Part shown: in pieces, positions 1 through 9,134 of the stretch
Layout: every line of letters begins with the position of its first letter
How positions within the stretch are numbered: position 1 is the first letter of the stretch
Origin: an uncultured Collinsella sp.
GTDB lineage: Bacteria > Actinomycetota > Coriobacteriia > Coriobacteriales > Coriobacteriaceae
Direction of reading: 5' to 3'
Assembly: GCA_958415665.1 (NCBI GenBank)
Contig: CATYZK010000004.1
Span: 33,189 to 97,188 of the forward strand
Length of the DNA: 64,000 bases
Translations under genes and position numbers: made by a program
Notes under the pieces: model-generated
Databases searched by the model: none
What the model saw: the letters and a program-made list of their open reading frames with translations, nothing else
What the model was told of the DNA's origin: nothing

Positions 1-524
<524 letters not shown>

Positions 525-1607
525 TTATTTCTCCTCAATAAGCTTGTCGACCTCGGCCATAAGCGCGTCGACAATTTGATCCTCAGCTACTTTACCAATG
601 ATCTGGCCATGCGAAAAGAGCAGGCCCTGACCTCGTCCGCAGGCAACGCCCAAGTCGGCATCAGATGCCTCGCCGGGGCCGTTTACGGCACATCCCATGA
701 CGGCAATCGAAAGCGGTGCGGAGTAGTTTTTAAGCCGCTCAGTGACTTCCTCGGCGATGGGAATCAGGTTGACCTGGCAGCGTGCACACGTGGGACACGA
801 AACGATCTCGGGACCACGACGACGCAATCCCAGCGACTGCAGAATTCCCCAGGCAACCGGCGGCTCCTCGACCGGATCGGCCGTGAGCGAGACGCGCATG
901 GTGTCACCGATGCCCTCGGACAGCAGAATGCCAAGACCCACGGAGCTCTTGATGGTGCCCTGCAGCTTGGTACCTGCCTCGGTCACACCAAGATGAAGCG
1001 GAACGTGGGGAATCTCACGCGACAGCGCGCGATAGGTATCGAGCGTCGTTTGCACGCTATGGGCCTTGGCAGAAAGCACAATGTTGGTAAAGCCACGGTC
1101 CTCAAAGTGCCTGACGAAGCGCTCACTCGACATCACGAGTTTTTCGGGCTGCGTGAGGTCGTCGCGCTCGGCAATATCCCGCTCAAGCGAACCGGCATTG
1201 ACGCCGATACGAATTGCACAACCCGCGGCACCCGCGGCATCAATCACCGCGTCAACCTTCGCCCAATCGCCGATATTGCCAGGATTGATGCGCAGCTTGG
1301 CAGCACTGGCCTCAACGGCGCCAATGGCGAGCTTATGGTTAAAGTGAATGTCCGCGACAATCGGCACCGGAGACTCGGCGCAGATGGTACGGAAGCCCTC
1401 AAGCGCGGCCTCGGTGGGCACGCTCACGCGCACGATATCGCAGCCCGCCTGCGCCAACGCGCGCACCTGCGCAAGCGTCGCCTGGGCATCGGCGGTATCG
1501 GTGCAGGTCATGGACTGAACCACGACCGGCGCGCCGCCACCGATCTGCACGTCGCCCACATGCACGGGGCGCGTCAGCTCGCGCGGAAAAGAATGGGATA
1601 GAGACAA
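525..1607 (-). CDS. ispG: 4-hydroxy-3-methylbut-2-enyl diphosphate synthase (IspG/GcpE)
   Basis: Penultimate enzyme of the MEP isoprenoid pathway; it converts MEcPP to HMBPP using a [4Fe-4S] cluster. The ~360-residue product has the N-terminal TIM-barrel signature VQSMTCTDTADAQATLAQV and the C-terminal cluster-binding CPTCARC with a downstream GCAVNGPGEASDAD segment. The open frame extends to 1694, but that overlaps the preceding gene. The TTG at 1605-1607 is preferred because AGGGGAG lies 8 bases upstream; the GTG at 1614-1616 is embedded in that ribosome site. dxr of the same pathway is two genes upstream. Confidence 0.95.
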   Translation of the reverse strand: MSLSHSFPRELTRPVHVGDVQIGGGAPVVVQSMTCTDTADAQATLAQVRALAQAGCDIVRVSVPTEAALEGFRTICAESPVPIVADIHFNHKLAIGAVEASAAKLRINPGNIGDWAKVDAVIDAAGAAGCAIRIGVNAGSLERDIAERDDLTQPEKLVMSSERFVRHFEDRGFTNIVLSAKAHSVQTTLDTYRALSREIPHVPLHLGVTEAGTKLQGTIKSSVGLGILLSEGIGDTMRVSLTADPVEEPPVAWGILQSLGLRRRGPEIVSCPTCARCQVNLIPIAEEVTERLKNYSAPLSIAVMGCAVNGPGEASDADLGVACGRGQGLLFSHGQIIGKVAEDQIVDALMAEVDKLIEEK

Positions 1608-1620
1608 TCCAAACACTCCC

Positions 1621-2982
1621 CTACAGAATAAATCGAAGGATGTCGGAACGAAGCATATAGACAAACAGCAGTGCGAAGAGTGCGATGCCCACATAGCTCA
1701 CAATCGTCTGGACCTTGAGCGGCAGCTCGCGGCCAGCAATCTTTTGAATGGTCTCGATGACCAGCTTGCCGCCGTCGAGCGGCGGGATAGGCAACAAGTT
1801 CATAAAGCCCAGCGAGAACGAGATGAGCGCGGCAAACGACAAGAACGTGATGGGACCGGCAGCAGCTGCCTGCGAAGACATGACGCTAATACCCACGATC
1901 GAGGAGGATTGATCGAGGATCTCCATCGTATGCTGCGGTTGGAGCAGGCGTAGCACGCCCTCAGCCGTCTGCGCAACATAGGAGAAGGAGAGGCGCGCCG
2001 AGGTGATGGGATCCAAACGAACCACCTGCGTAGAGGCATAAACGCCCAGGCGTTCGTTCTCTTTGAGTGCGACCGAGGTCGAGCACTGCTTGCCATCGCG
2101 CTCATACTCAATGGCAATATCGTCCTTACCGGCGGCCTTGCCGATGGCATCGTAGACATCCATCCAAGTGGAACATGAGACACCGTCAACCGAAAGGATC
2201 GCATCACCGGCCTCGATACCCGCCTTGGCGGCAATAGACCCCTCGTCAACCTGACCGATCACGTTGGTATCCATCGGCACAGTGACACCCGCAATGGAAT
2301 AGATGCTCATAAGGAGCAAAAAACCCGTCAAGATATTGACGATAATGCCCGCGAGCAGCATAAAGGCGCGCTTGAGAAAGCCTTGGCCAAGATAGGTGTG
2401 CGAGCGCTCTTGCGCAAGGAACTCGGCCTCGCCGCACGGCAGCTCCCACACATCGCCCTCGGCAGTCGCATTTCCGCGATCGAAACGGCGACCATCAAAG
2501 GTGGTATAGCCTGCAGTATCTCGCGGCAACGTCTGATATTTGGTGGGATAGTAGCTCGGCGAGGGCTTCTCCCCTTCCTCATACCAGGGTGCGATGGAGC
2601 CCCAGCCCAGCAAAAGGGCGCATGCCTCGAGCACATCCCCCTCGGAAAGCTCGAGCTCGACAGCAAGGTCGACCACGGTCACGCGACCATGACGATAGAT
2701 AGCCGCGAGCACGCGATCGGCGCACGAGACATCGGTCGGGTCCATACCGCAGATGGCGGCATACCCACCCAACAGCAGCGGGGTCACGCCAAACTTGGTT
2801 CCAATGCGACGCGACGTGTAATGGATGTCAAAGCGACACGGCAGGCCCAAAAAGAACTCGGTCACGCGGACGCCGCAGGCACGCGCCGCCAAAAAGTGGC
2901 CGCCCTCATGCAAAAACACGAGGACGGAAAGCATCAGAAGGCCCCAAAAGACCGATGAGAGAAAGCTCAAAACGGTATCCAT
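1621..2982 (-). CDS. rseP: RseP-like site-2 membrane protease (M50) with inserted winged-helix-like domain
   Basis: Intramembrane zinc metalloprotease, expected to cleave membrane-anchored regulators or signal-peptide remnants. HEGGH (zinc site) is at residues 25-29 in the first membrane segment, a PDZ domain is central (around VIGQVDEGSIAAKAGIEAGD), and the third metal ligand motif NLLPIPPLDGG is near the C-terminus. Between the first catalytic helix and the second membrane segment there is an extra ~115-residue stretch (about 81-198). Its first part (89-130) resembles a winged helix, followed by a Tyr-rich linker; standard RseP has a much shorter loop here. The ATG at 2980-2982 is chosen over an upstream TTG at 2995-2997 that abuts AAGGA. 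It sits between dxr and ispG, as commonly seen. Confidence 0.9.
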   Translation of the reverse strand: MDTVLSFLSSVFWGLLMLSVLVFLHEGGHFLAARACGVRVTEFFLGLPCRFDIHYTSRRIGTKFGVTPLLLGGYAAICGMDPTDVSCADRVLAAIYRHGRVTVVDLAVELELSEGDVLEACALLLGWGSIAPWYEEGEKPSPSYYPTKYQTLPRDTAGYTTFDGRRFDRGNATAEGDVWELPCGEAEFLAQERSHTYLGQGFLKRAFMLLAGIIVNILTGFLLLMSIYSIAGVTVPMDTNVIGQVDEGSIAAKAGIEAGDAILSVDGVSCSTWMDVYDAIGKAAGKDDIAIEYERDGKQCSTSVALKENERLGVYASTQVVRLDPITSARLSFSYVAQTAEGVLRLLQPQHTMEILDQSSSIVGISVMSSQAAAAGPITFLSFAALISFSLGFMNLLPIPPLDGGKLVIETIQKIAGRELPLKVQTIVSYVGIALFALLFVYMLRSDILRFIL

Positions 2983-3007
2983 AAAACGAAAAAGCAATCC
3001 TTATGGG

Positions 3008-4195
3008 TTAGGAACGGGTTGCAGCGAGAACCTGTGCAGCCTTTGCGCGCGCCCAGGAATCGATTTCGCGGAGCTGCTCAAACGAAGCGACCGCCTGCGT
3101 ATCGTGGGCATCCATGCAGGACTCCACAATGCGGTCGATATCGGTAAAGCTACAGGCATCGTGCAGGAAGGCATCGACGGCGACCTCGTTGGCGGCATTA
3201 AGAACGCACGGCATGGTGCCGCCCGTCTTACCGGCGCGCTCGGCCAATGCAAGGCAGCGGAAGGTATCCATGTCGGCAGCATCAAAGGTGAGCTGGCCCA
3301 GCTCGCGGAAGTCGATACGCGGAGCCGGCGTATCCCAGCGCTCGGGATACGAGAAGGCAAACTGGATGGGAATACGCATGTCGGAAGCACCGAGATGCGC
3401 CATCACGGAGCCATCGGCGAACTCGACCATGGAGTGAATCTTGGACTGACGCTGCACGACGACGTTGATAAAGTCGAGATCGCAGTCGAACAGATGCATA
3501 GCCTCGATACGCTCCAGACCCTTGTTCATAAGGGTGGCGGAGTCGATAGTGATCTTGGCGCCCATAGCCCAGGTGGGATGCGCCAGGGCATCGGCACGCG
3601 TCACGCGATCGAGCTCGTCACGCGTGCGGCCAAAGAACGGGCCACCCGAACAGGTGAGCCAAATGCAGTGGGCCTCGCGCGGGTTCTCCCCCAGATAGCA
3701 CTGGTAGATGGCGGAGTGCTCGGAGTCGACCGGGATCAGCTGGCCCGGCTTTGCCAGAGGCATAAGCAGATCGCCGCCGACGACGAGTGACTCTTTGTTG
3801 GCCAGAGCAAGGCGCTTGTTCGAGGTCAGGGCTGCATGGCTCGCCTCGAGACCCGCCGCCCCCACAATGGCAACAAGCACGCAGTCGACATCATCGCGAC
3901 ATGCAAGCTCGCAGACCGCCTGCGCACCAACGCCGAGCTCGGTGCCCGCAGGCAACTCCTGCAGCACGGCGTCTTCACCATGAGCGGCATCGGCCACGGC
4001 AACCGCCGGAACCGAGAACTCACGGGCAGCCGCAACAAGCTCGGAAGTGCTGGAGTTGACGGACAGCGCCGTCACCTGCAGGCGATCGGCATGCTGACGG
4101 CACACGTCGAGCGCCTGGGTGCCGATAGAGCCCGTACAACCCAGGATGGCAACGCGAAGGCGTCCATCGGGGCCATACGTCGTCTGGAAGGACAT
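3008..4195 (-). CDS. dxr: 1-deoxy-D-xylulose 5-phosphate reductoisomerase
   Basis: First committed step of the MEP pathway: NADPH-dependent conversion of DXP to MEP. The 395-residue length is typical. The NADPH-binding motif ILGCTGSIGTQALDV is at residues ~17-31, the substrate and metal segment DSEHSAIYQC is mid-protein, and the conserved SGGPF and NKGLERIEAMHLF segments follow. The start ATG overlaps the upstream cdsA stop as TAATG, so the two are probably translationally coupled. Confidence 0.97.
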   Translation of the reverse strand: MSFQTTYGPDGRLRVAILGCTGSIGTQALDVCRQHADRLQVTALSVNSSTSELVAAAREFSVPAVAVADAAHGEDAVLQELPAGTELGVGAQAVCELACRDDVDCVLVAIVGAAGLEASHAALTSNKRLALANKESLVVGGDLLMPLAKPGQLIPVDSEHSAIYQCYLGENPREAHCIWLTCSGGPFFGRTRDELDRVTRADALAHPTWAMGAKITIDSATLMNKGLERIEAMHLFDCDLDFINVVVQRQSKIHSMVEFADGSVMAHLGASDMRIPIQFAFSYPERWDTPAPRIDFRELGQLTFDAADMDTFRCLALAERAGKTGGTMPCVLNAANEVAVDAFLHDACSFTDIDRIVESCMDAHDTQAVASFEQLREIDSWARAKAAQVLAATRS

Positions 4196-5094
4196 TACAG
4201 CACGCCTCCGATCATCAGCAACAGCTGCGCGGTAATGCAGCCAAAGATAAGCGAGTCGCTACGGTCGAGCATGCCGCCATGGCCCGGGATAAGGTTGCCG
4301 GAATCCTTGACGCCCACGCCACGCTTGATGCGCGACTCGATGAGGTCGCCGATAACGCCCAGAATGGACACAACCACGCCGCACAGCAGCGCATAGGGCA
4401 GGCTGAGCTTGTAGAAGTGCGTCGCCCACAGGATGAGCCAAATCAAAACCGAGCCCAGGATGCCGCCGACAAACCCCTCCCAGCTCTTTTTGGGAGAAAT
4501 CTTGGGAACCATCTTGTGCTTGCCGATACGGCTGCCCACGATGTAGGCAAACGAATCGGAGACCCAAAGGGACGCGCAAACGCCCACTGAAAGCAGGGCA
4601 CCGGCAAAACCGGGCACGGCATCGCGCAGCAGCACGATAGCCGACAGCATAAAGCCAGTGTAGATGGGACCCATGAGCGTCACGGCCACATCAGAGATGC
4701 GGGTACGCGGCGACCAGACATACCAAATGCCCACAGCGAGCATCAAGGCAAAAAGCAGGGCATTCAGCAACATCGAATCGCCCAACGCCGACAGCGGAAA
4801 GAGTACGGCGGCAGCGATACCCATGCGCTCGTTAGCCATCTTGCCATCGAGCCTTGTCATACGGAAAAACTCATAGCAGCACAGACCGCTCATGACAGAA
4901 ACAAAGATGGCCGTGGGCACGATACCCAAAACCAGGCACAGGATAAAGACAACGGCGTAGACGATACCGGCGGCGGCACGGGTAATAAAGCCCGCCAGCC
5001 ACGAACCGGTGCCGCTCTTCGCTGCAGGCGCTCCCGCAGTGGCAGCCTTACGCTCAGGCGTCTTGGGAGCAGTTGCCTTGGGACGATCGGACAC
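4195..5094 (-). CDS. cdsA: Phosphatidate cytidylyltransferase
   Basis: Integral membrane enzyme making CDP-diacylglycerol from phosphatidate and CTP for phospholipid synthesis. The 299-residue protein has a basic, Pro/Ala-rich cytoplasmic N-terminus (~residues 1-35), then several hydrophobic segments. It carries the CdsA signature region around SDSFAYIVGSRIGKHK, PKKSWEGFVGG and the C-terminal SRIKRGVGVKDSGNLIPGHGG with DRSDS. The start is GTG at 5092-5094, with GGAGG seven bases upstream inside the end of uppS. It is in an operon with uppS and dxr. Confidence 0.95.
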   Translation of the reverse strand: MSDRPKATAPKTPERKAATAGAPAAKSGTGSWLAGFITRAAAGIVYAVVFILCLVLGIVPTAIFVSVMSGLCCYEFFRMTRLDGKMANERMGIAAAVLFPLSALGDSMLLNALLFALMLAVGIWYVWSPRTRISDVAVTLMGPIYTGFMLSAIVLLRDAVPGFAGALLSVGVCASLWVSDSFAYIVGSRIGKHKMVPKISPKKSWEGFVGGILGSVLIWLILWATHFYKLSLPYALLCGVVVSILGVIGDLIESRIKRGVGVKDSGNLIPGHGGMLDRSDSLIFGCITAQLLLMIGGVL

Positions 5095-5096
5095 GA

Positions 5097-5891
5097 TTAA
5101 GCCTCCTCGGTCTTGCTCAGTCCGCCAAACCTACGGTCGCGGCCCTGGTAGGCCAAAATGGCGTTGACAAGGCCCCAGCGATCAAAGTCCGGCCAATAGG
5201 TATCGGTGACGTAAAATTCGGAATAAGCCACCTGCCACAGCAGATAGTTCGAAAGGCGCAGCTCACCAGAGGTGCGAATCACAAGCTCAGGATCGGGAAG
5301 ACCGGCGGTATAGAGGTGGGAAGCCACCATATCGTCATCAATTGCAGCGGGATCGATCTTACCGGCGGCAGCGTCGAGTGCGATCTGACGGACAGCGCGG
5401 GTAATCTCGGCACGCGCGCCGTAGTTGACGGCAAGCGCCAGCGTCATACCGGTGTGATCGGCGCACTCGGCAAGACCGCGTTCAAAAACGTCGCGGGTCT
5501 TCTTGGGCAGCGCGGAAATGTCACCCAAAAAGACAACACGCACGTTTTCGCGCTTCAGAAGCGGCAGCTCGTCGATAAACGTCTTGGCAAACAGATGCAT
5601 CAAGACGTTAACCTCATGCTGCGGACGGTTCCAGTTTTCGGTAGAAAACGCATAGGCAGAAAGCACGTCGACGCCCAGGCGCACGCAGGCGGTAATGATC
5701 TCGCGCAGCGAGACGATACCTGCCTTATGACCCTCGGTGCGTGCAAGACCGCGCGACGTGGCCCAACGACCGTTGCCGTCCATGATGCACGAGATATGGT
5801 GCGGAATGTTATTGAGGTCAAGGTCGGAAAAACCGACGCCCGCAGGGGCGTCGGCAAAGTACTCGACCAGTTTATGCTCGTCGTATTGCAC
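5097..5891 (-). CDS. uppS: Isoprenyl (undecaprenyl) diphosphate synthase
   Basis: cis-Prenyltransferase that elongates farnesyl diphosphate to the C55 carrier used for peptidoglycan and wall glycans. Conserved regions are HISCIMDGNGRWA with the catalytic Asp, the EGHKAG segment, the SAYAFSTENWNRP motif, and the C-terminal PELVIRTSGELRLSNYLLWQ. The 264-residue size is normal. The start is GTG at 5889-5891, with GGAG about seven bases upstream. The cluster uppS-cdsA-dxr-rseP supplies lipid carrier, phospholipid precursor and isoprenoid precursor. Confidence 0.96.
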   Translation of the reverse strand: MQYDEHKLVEYFADAPAGVGFSDLDLNNIPHHISCIMDGNGRWATSRGLARTEGHKAGIVSLREIITACVRLGVDVLSAYAFSTENWNRPQHEVNVLMHLFAKTFIDELPLLKRENVRVVFLGDISALPKKTRDVFERGLAECADHTGMTLALAVNYGARAEITRAVRQIALDAAAGKIDPAAIDDDMVASHLYTAGLPDPELVIRTSGELRLSNYLLWQVAYSEFYVTDTYWPDFDRWGLVNAILAYQGRDRRFGGLSKTEEA

Positions 5892-5892
5892 C

Positions 5893-6429
5893 TTAGATCT
5901 CCATGACCTCGGCTTCTTTTTCCTTCAGAAGCTCCTCGACCTTGGCGACATACTCATCGGTGTGCTTCTGGACCTTGGCCTGCTCGCGACGGACATCGTC
6001 CTCGGTGAGCTCCTCATCGCGCTCGAGCTTATTGTTGAAGTCACGACGGATGTTACGGATAGACACCTTGGCCTGCTCGGCGTACTCGCGGCACTCCTTA
6101 ACGAGCTCGCGACGACGCTCCTCAGTGGGAGCCGGGAACGGCAGACGAACGACGGTGCCATCGGAGTTGGGGGTAATGCCCAGATCGGAAGCGCCGATGG
6201 CCTTGACGATGGCGTTGATGAGCGCCTTGTCCCACGGCTCGATGAGCAGCATGTGGGCCTCGGGGGTCTTGACGGCGGCAACCTGCGTGACCGGCGTGGG
6301 GACACCGTAATAATCAACGGTGATGTCGGACAGAATGTTGGCGTTGGCGCGGCCGGTACGAACCTTGGAGAAGTTATGCTTGAGGGACTCGAGCGACTTG
6401 TCCATATGGGCGGTGATGTTCTCTGCCAT
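5893..6429 (-). CDS. frr: Ribosome recycling factor
   Basis: Releases ribosomes from mRNA after termination, together with EF-G. The 178-residue product is close to the family's ~185. It has the long helical arms with the conserved LKHNFSKVRTGRANANIL segment and the C-terminal RRDFNNKLERDEELTEDD region. The ATG follows AGGAGG and starts a few bases after the pyrH stop, giving the standard pyrH-frr pair. Confidence 0.97.
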   Translation of the reverse strand: MAENITAHMDKSLESLKHNFSKVRTGRANANILSDITVDYYGVPTPVTQVAAVKTPEAHMLLIEPWDKALINAIVKAIGASDLGITPNSDGTVVRLPFPAPTEERRRELVKECREYAEQAKVSIRNIRRDFNNKLERDEELTEDDVRREQAKVQKHTDEYVAKVEELLKEKEAEVMEI

Positions 6430-6431
6430 GC

Positions 6432-7154
6432 TTAATCCTCCTGATAGACGAGCGTGCCGACGGGCTCACCCGCGAGCGCGCGTTTGACGGTGTCCTCGCC
6501 ATCGATGTTGAGGACCAAAATGGGCATACGGTTATCCTGGCACAGGGCCGTAGCCGTGGAATCCATAACCTGCAGGCCGCGAACGAGAACCTCGTGATAG
6601 GTAATCTTGTCAAAACGGACGGCATCGGCACACTTGACGGGATCCTTGTCGTAGATGCCGTCAACCTTGGTGGCTTTAATCAGAATCTCGGCGCCGATCT
6701 CGCACGCACGAAGAGCCGCGGCGGTGTCGGTCGTAAAGTACGGATTGCCCGAACCGGCGGCAAAAATAACGACATTGCCCTTGGAAAGATGGTTGATGGC
6801 GCGACGGCGAATATAGGGCTCGCAGATCTCGTTCATCTGGATAGCGCTCATCACGCGGCAGGGAACATCGTTATGCTCGAAGGCATCCTGCAGGGCGAGC
6901 GCGTTCATAACGGTCGCGAGCATGCCCATGTAGTCGGCCTGAGCACGCTCCATGCCACCGGCAGCGCCGGCCATGCCGCGGAAAATATTGCCGCCGCCGA
7001 CAACGACGCCGACCTCATGGCCAACGGCGAGCAGCTCCTTGACCTGCTTGGCAAGATGGTCGGTAACCTTGGGGTCGATGCCATATTGGCCGTCGCCCAT
7101 CAGTGCTTCGCCGGAAAGCTTAAGAAGCACGCGTTTATATCGGATGTCGGACAA
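6432..7154 (-). CDS. pyrH: UMP kinase
   Basis: Phosphorylates UMP to UDP in pyrimidine nucleotide synthesis. The 240-residue amino-acid-kinase-fold protein has KRVLLKLSGEALMGD at the N-terminus, VGGGNIFRG, and the KATKVDGIYDKDP nucleotide-binding segment. The start codon is TTG (7152-7154), supported by AAAGGAGG six bases upstream; no ATG or GTG lies nearby in frame. A terminator for tsf precedes it, so pyrH must have its own promoter or rely on read-through. The promoter is not evident beyond an AT-rich stretch at ~7171-7200. Confidence 0.96.
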   Translation of the reverse strand: MSDIRYKRVLLKLSGEALMGDGQYGIDPKVTDHLAKQVKELLAVGHEVGVVVGGGNIFRGMAGAAGGMERAQADYMGMLATVMNALALQDAFEHNDVPCRVMSAIQMNEICEPYIRRRAINHLSKGNVVIFAAGSGNPYFTTDTAAALRACEIGAEILIKATKVDGIYDKDPVKCADAVRFDKITYHEVLVRGLQVMDSTATALCQDNRMPILVLNIDGEDTVKRALAGEPVGTLVYQED

Positions 7155-7210
7155 AGCGATCCTCCTTTAATTAGACTCTCAATATGATAACAAAGGCTTA
7201 ACGGGGAGCC

Positions 7211-7249
7211 ATGAAAAAGCAGGCTGTGAGTAAAACCCACAGCCTGCTC
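7211..7249 (-). terminator. Intrinsic terminator after tsf
   Basis: On the minus strand the stem GCAGGCTGTG/CACAGCCTGC (arms 7219-7228 and 7238-7247) is followed by a run of five T's. It lies 23 bases beyond the tsf stop and separates rpsB-tsf from pyrH-frr. Confidence 0.85.
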
Positions 7250-7271
7250 ATTACCAGCTACAAGAGCTTAT

Positions 7272-8141
7272 TTACTCGCCACGGACCAGACGGTTAAAGG
7301 CAACGACGGTAATGGTGTCGCCGAGCTCCTTGGAGACCTGCTCAGCGTACTTCTTGATGGTGAGGGAGCTGTCCTTGATGAACTCCTGCTCGGTGAGCAC
7401 GGACTGCTTGTAGAACTTCTCCAGACGGCCAACAGCCATCTTCTCCTGGATAGCCTCGGGCTTGCCGGACTCGGCAGCCTGGGCCATGTAGATCTGCTTC
7501 TCGTGCTCGACGGTCTCGGCCGGAACCTGATCGCGGGTAGCGCAGATCGGTGCGACGGCGGCAACCTGAAGGGCAACGTCGTGAGCGAAGGTCTTGAAGG
7601 ACTCAGCCTGAGCGGTCTCGGCCTTCTCGAAGGCGAACTCGACGAGGACGCCGATCTTACCACCCATGTGGATGTAAGAAGCGAGCGCGCCGTTCTCGGC
7701 CTTGCGGGCGGCGAAGCGGGAAATCTTCATGTTCTCGCCCATGATGTGAATCATCTCGGTGAGCTCGGAGGAAACGGTCTCCTCGCCCATCGGCTTCTCG
7801 AGCAGAGCATCGACATCGGCCGGCTCGGTGGTAGCGACAACCTCAGCGACCTTAGAAGCAAAGCCGGTGAACTTGGCGTTGGAGCCAACGAAGTCGGTCT
7901 CGCAGGAGAGCTCGAGCAGAGCGCCGGTCTTGCCATCCTCGGAGACGAACGCGGCGACAGCGCCCTCGTTGGTCTCACGGCCAGCCTTCTTGGCAGCCTT
8001 GGCAAGGCCGTTCTTACGCAGAACGTCGACAGCGGCGTCCATGTCGCCGTCAGCCTCGACGAGAGCCTTCTTGCACTCCATCATCGGGGAGTCGGTCATC
8101 TCGCGGAGCTGCTTGACCATAGCGGCGGTAATCTGGGCCAT
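7272..8141 (-). CDS. tsf: Elongation factor Ts
   Basis: Guanine nucleotide exchange factor for EF-Tu. The N-terminal UBA-like domain (MAQITAAMVKQLREMTDSPM, then ECKKALVEADGDMDAAVDVLR) and the SCETDFV signature of the core are clear. The ~289-residue length is normal for the long form. The open frame begins upstream, but the ATG at 8139-8141 has AAAGGA 7 bases ahead and matches the family's start. It follows rpsB in the usual pair. Confidence 0.97.
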   Translation of the reverse strand: MAQITAAMVKQLREMTDSPMMECKKALVEADGDMDAAVDVLRKNGLAKAAKKAGRETNEGAVAAFVSEDGKTGALLELSCETDFVGSNAKFTGFASKVAEVVATTEPADVDALLEKPMGEETVSSELTEMIHIMGENMKISRFAARKAENGALASYIHMGGKIGVLVEFAFEKAETAQAESFKTFAHDVALQVAAVAPICATRDQVPAETVEHEKQIYMAQAAESGKPEAIQEKMAVGRLEKFYKQSVLTEQEFIKDSSLTIKKYAEQVSKELGDTITVVAFNRLVRGE

Positions 8142-8186
8142 TGTGGTTCCTTTCAAAGAGATGAAAAAGAATTAACTAAGACTGAT

Positions 8187-8915
8187 TTACTCGGCCTTGG
8201 GCTCAGCGGCCATCTCGGCCTCGGAGACCTGCTCCTTGCCGGAGCCAGCGAGGCAGGCGTCAGCCATGAGCTCGCACATAAGGGTGACAGCGGAGATAGC
8301 GTCATCGTTGCAGGGGATGCCGTACTCGACCTCGTCGGGATCGGAGTTGGTGTCGATCAGAGCGACGACGGGGATGTTCAGGCGCTGGGCCTCCTTGATG
8401 GCGTTCTCCTCGCGCTTGGTGTCGATGACGAAGAGAGCCTGGGGCAGACCCTTCATGTCGCGGGCGCCACCGAGGTTGGTCTGGAGCTTGGTGAGCTCCT
8501 TGCCGAGCACAGCCTGCTCCTTCTTGGGGAGCACTGCCATGCGGCCGTCCTCGACCATGGCCTCGAGCTCCTCCATGCGGTTGATGCGGGAGCGGATGGT
8601 GACGAAGTTGGTCAGCATGCCGCCGAGCCAACGCTGGTTGATGTAAGGCATGTTGGCGCGCTCAGCAGCGTTCTTGACGGCCTCCTGAGCCTGCTTCTTG
8701 GTGCCGACGAACAGCACGTTGCCGCCCTTGGCGACGTTCTTGACGAAGGTGTAGGCCTGGTCGGCGTCGAGGATGGTCTGCTTGAGGTCGAGGATGTAGA
8801 TGCCGTTGCGCTCACCGAAGATGAACGGCTTCATCTTGGGGTTCCAGCGACGGGTCTGGTGACCGAAGTGGCAGCCGGCCTCGAGCAGGGTGCGGATATT
8901 AATCTTGGTAGCCAT
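8187..8915 (-). CDS. rpsB: Small ribosomal subunit protein uS2
   Basis: 30S ribosomal protein S2. The 242-residue sequence has the signatures LLEAGCHFGHQTRRWNPKM near the N-terminus and the KREENAIKEAQRLNIPVVAL region. The C-terminus is short and acidic. A strong AGGAGG precedes the ATG at 8913-8915. A 140-base leader lies between the predicted promoter (9057-9085) and the start. Confidence 0.98.
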   Translation of the reverse strand: MATKINIRTLLEAGCHFGHQTRRWNPKMKPFIFGERNGIYILDLKQTILDADQAYTFVKNVAKGGNVLFVGTKKQAQEAVKNAAERANMPYINQRWLGGMLTNFVTIRSRINRMEELEAMVEDGRMAVLPKKEQAVLGKELTKLQTNLGGARDMKGLPQALFVIDTKREENAIKEAQRLNIPVVALIDTNSDPDEVEYGIPCNDDAISAVTLMCELMADACLAGSGKEQVSEAEMAAEPKAE

Positions 8916-9056
8916 GTTAAACCTCCTGTGGTTTGCCTCCGCGCGGGGTCATCCTCCAAAACCAACCCGGACATGTGCTACCAAAGCCCGGGCACCACGG
9001 TATGAAGTAGCCGCGCGTGCGTGATAAAAACCTGTTGCCGTGAAGCAACCCGATGA

Positions 9057-9085
9057 ATGATAGCAGGAATGCATCTTCCTGCCAA
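9057..9085 (-). promoter_or_regulatory. Sigma-70-type promoter for rpsB-tsf
   Basis: On the minus strand TTGGCA (9080-9085) and TATCAT (9057-9062) are separated by 17 bases, which is a near-consensus housekeeping promoter. The predicted start is near 9050. The ~135-base leader has short hairpins, including GTTGC/GCAAC followed by TTTTT and a CCCGG/CCGGG stem, compatible with ribosomal-protein feedback control (inferred). Confidence 0.7.
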
Positions 9086-9134
9086 CCCGCAATCAAAACC
9101 ACACACCTGAGCGCGGCGCGGGACGTCCAAGCCA

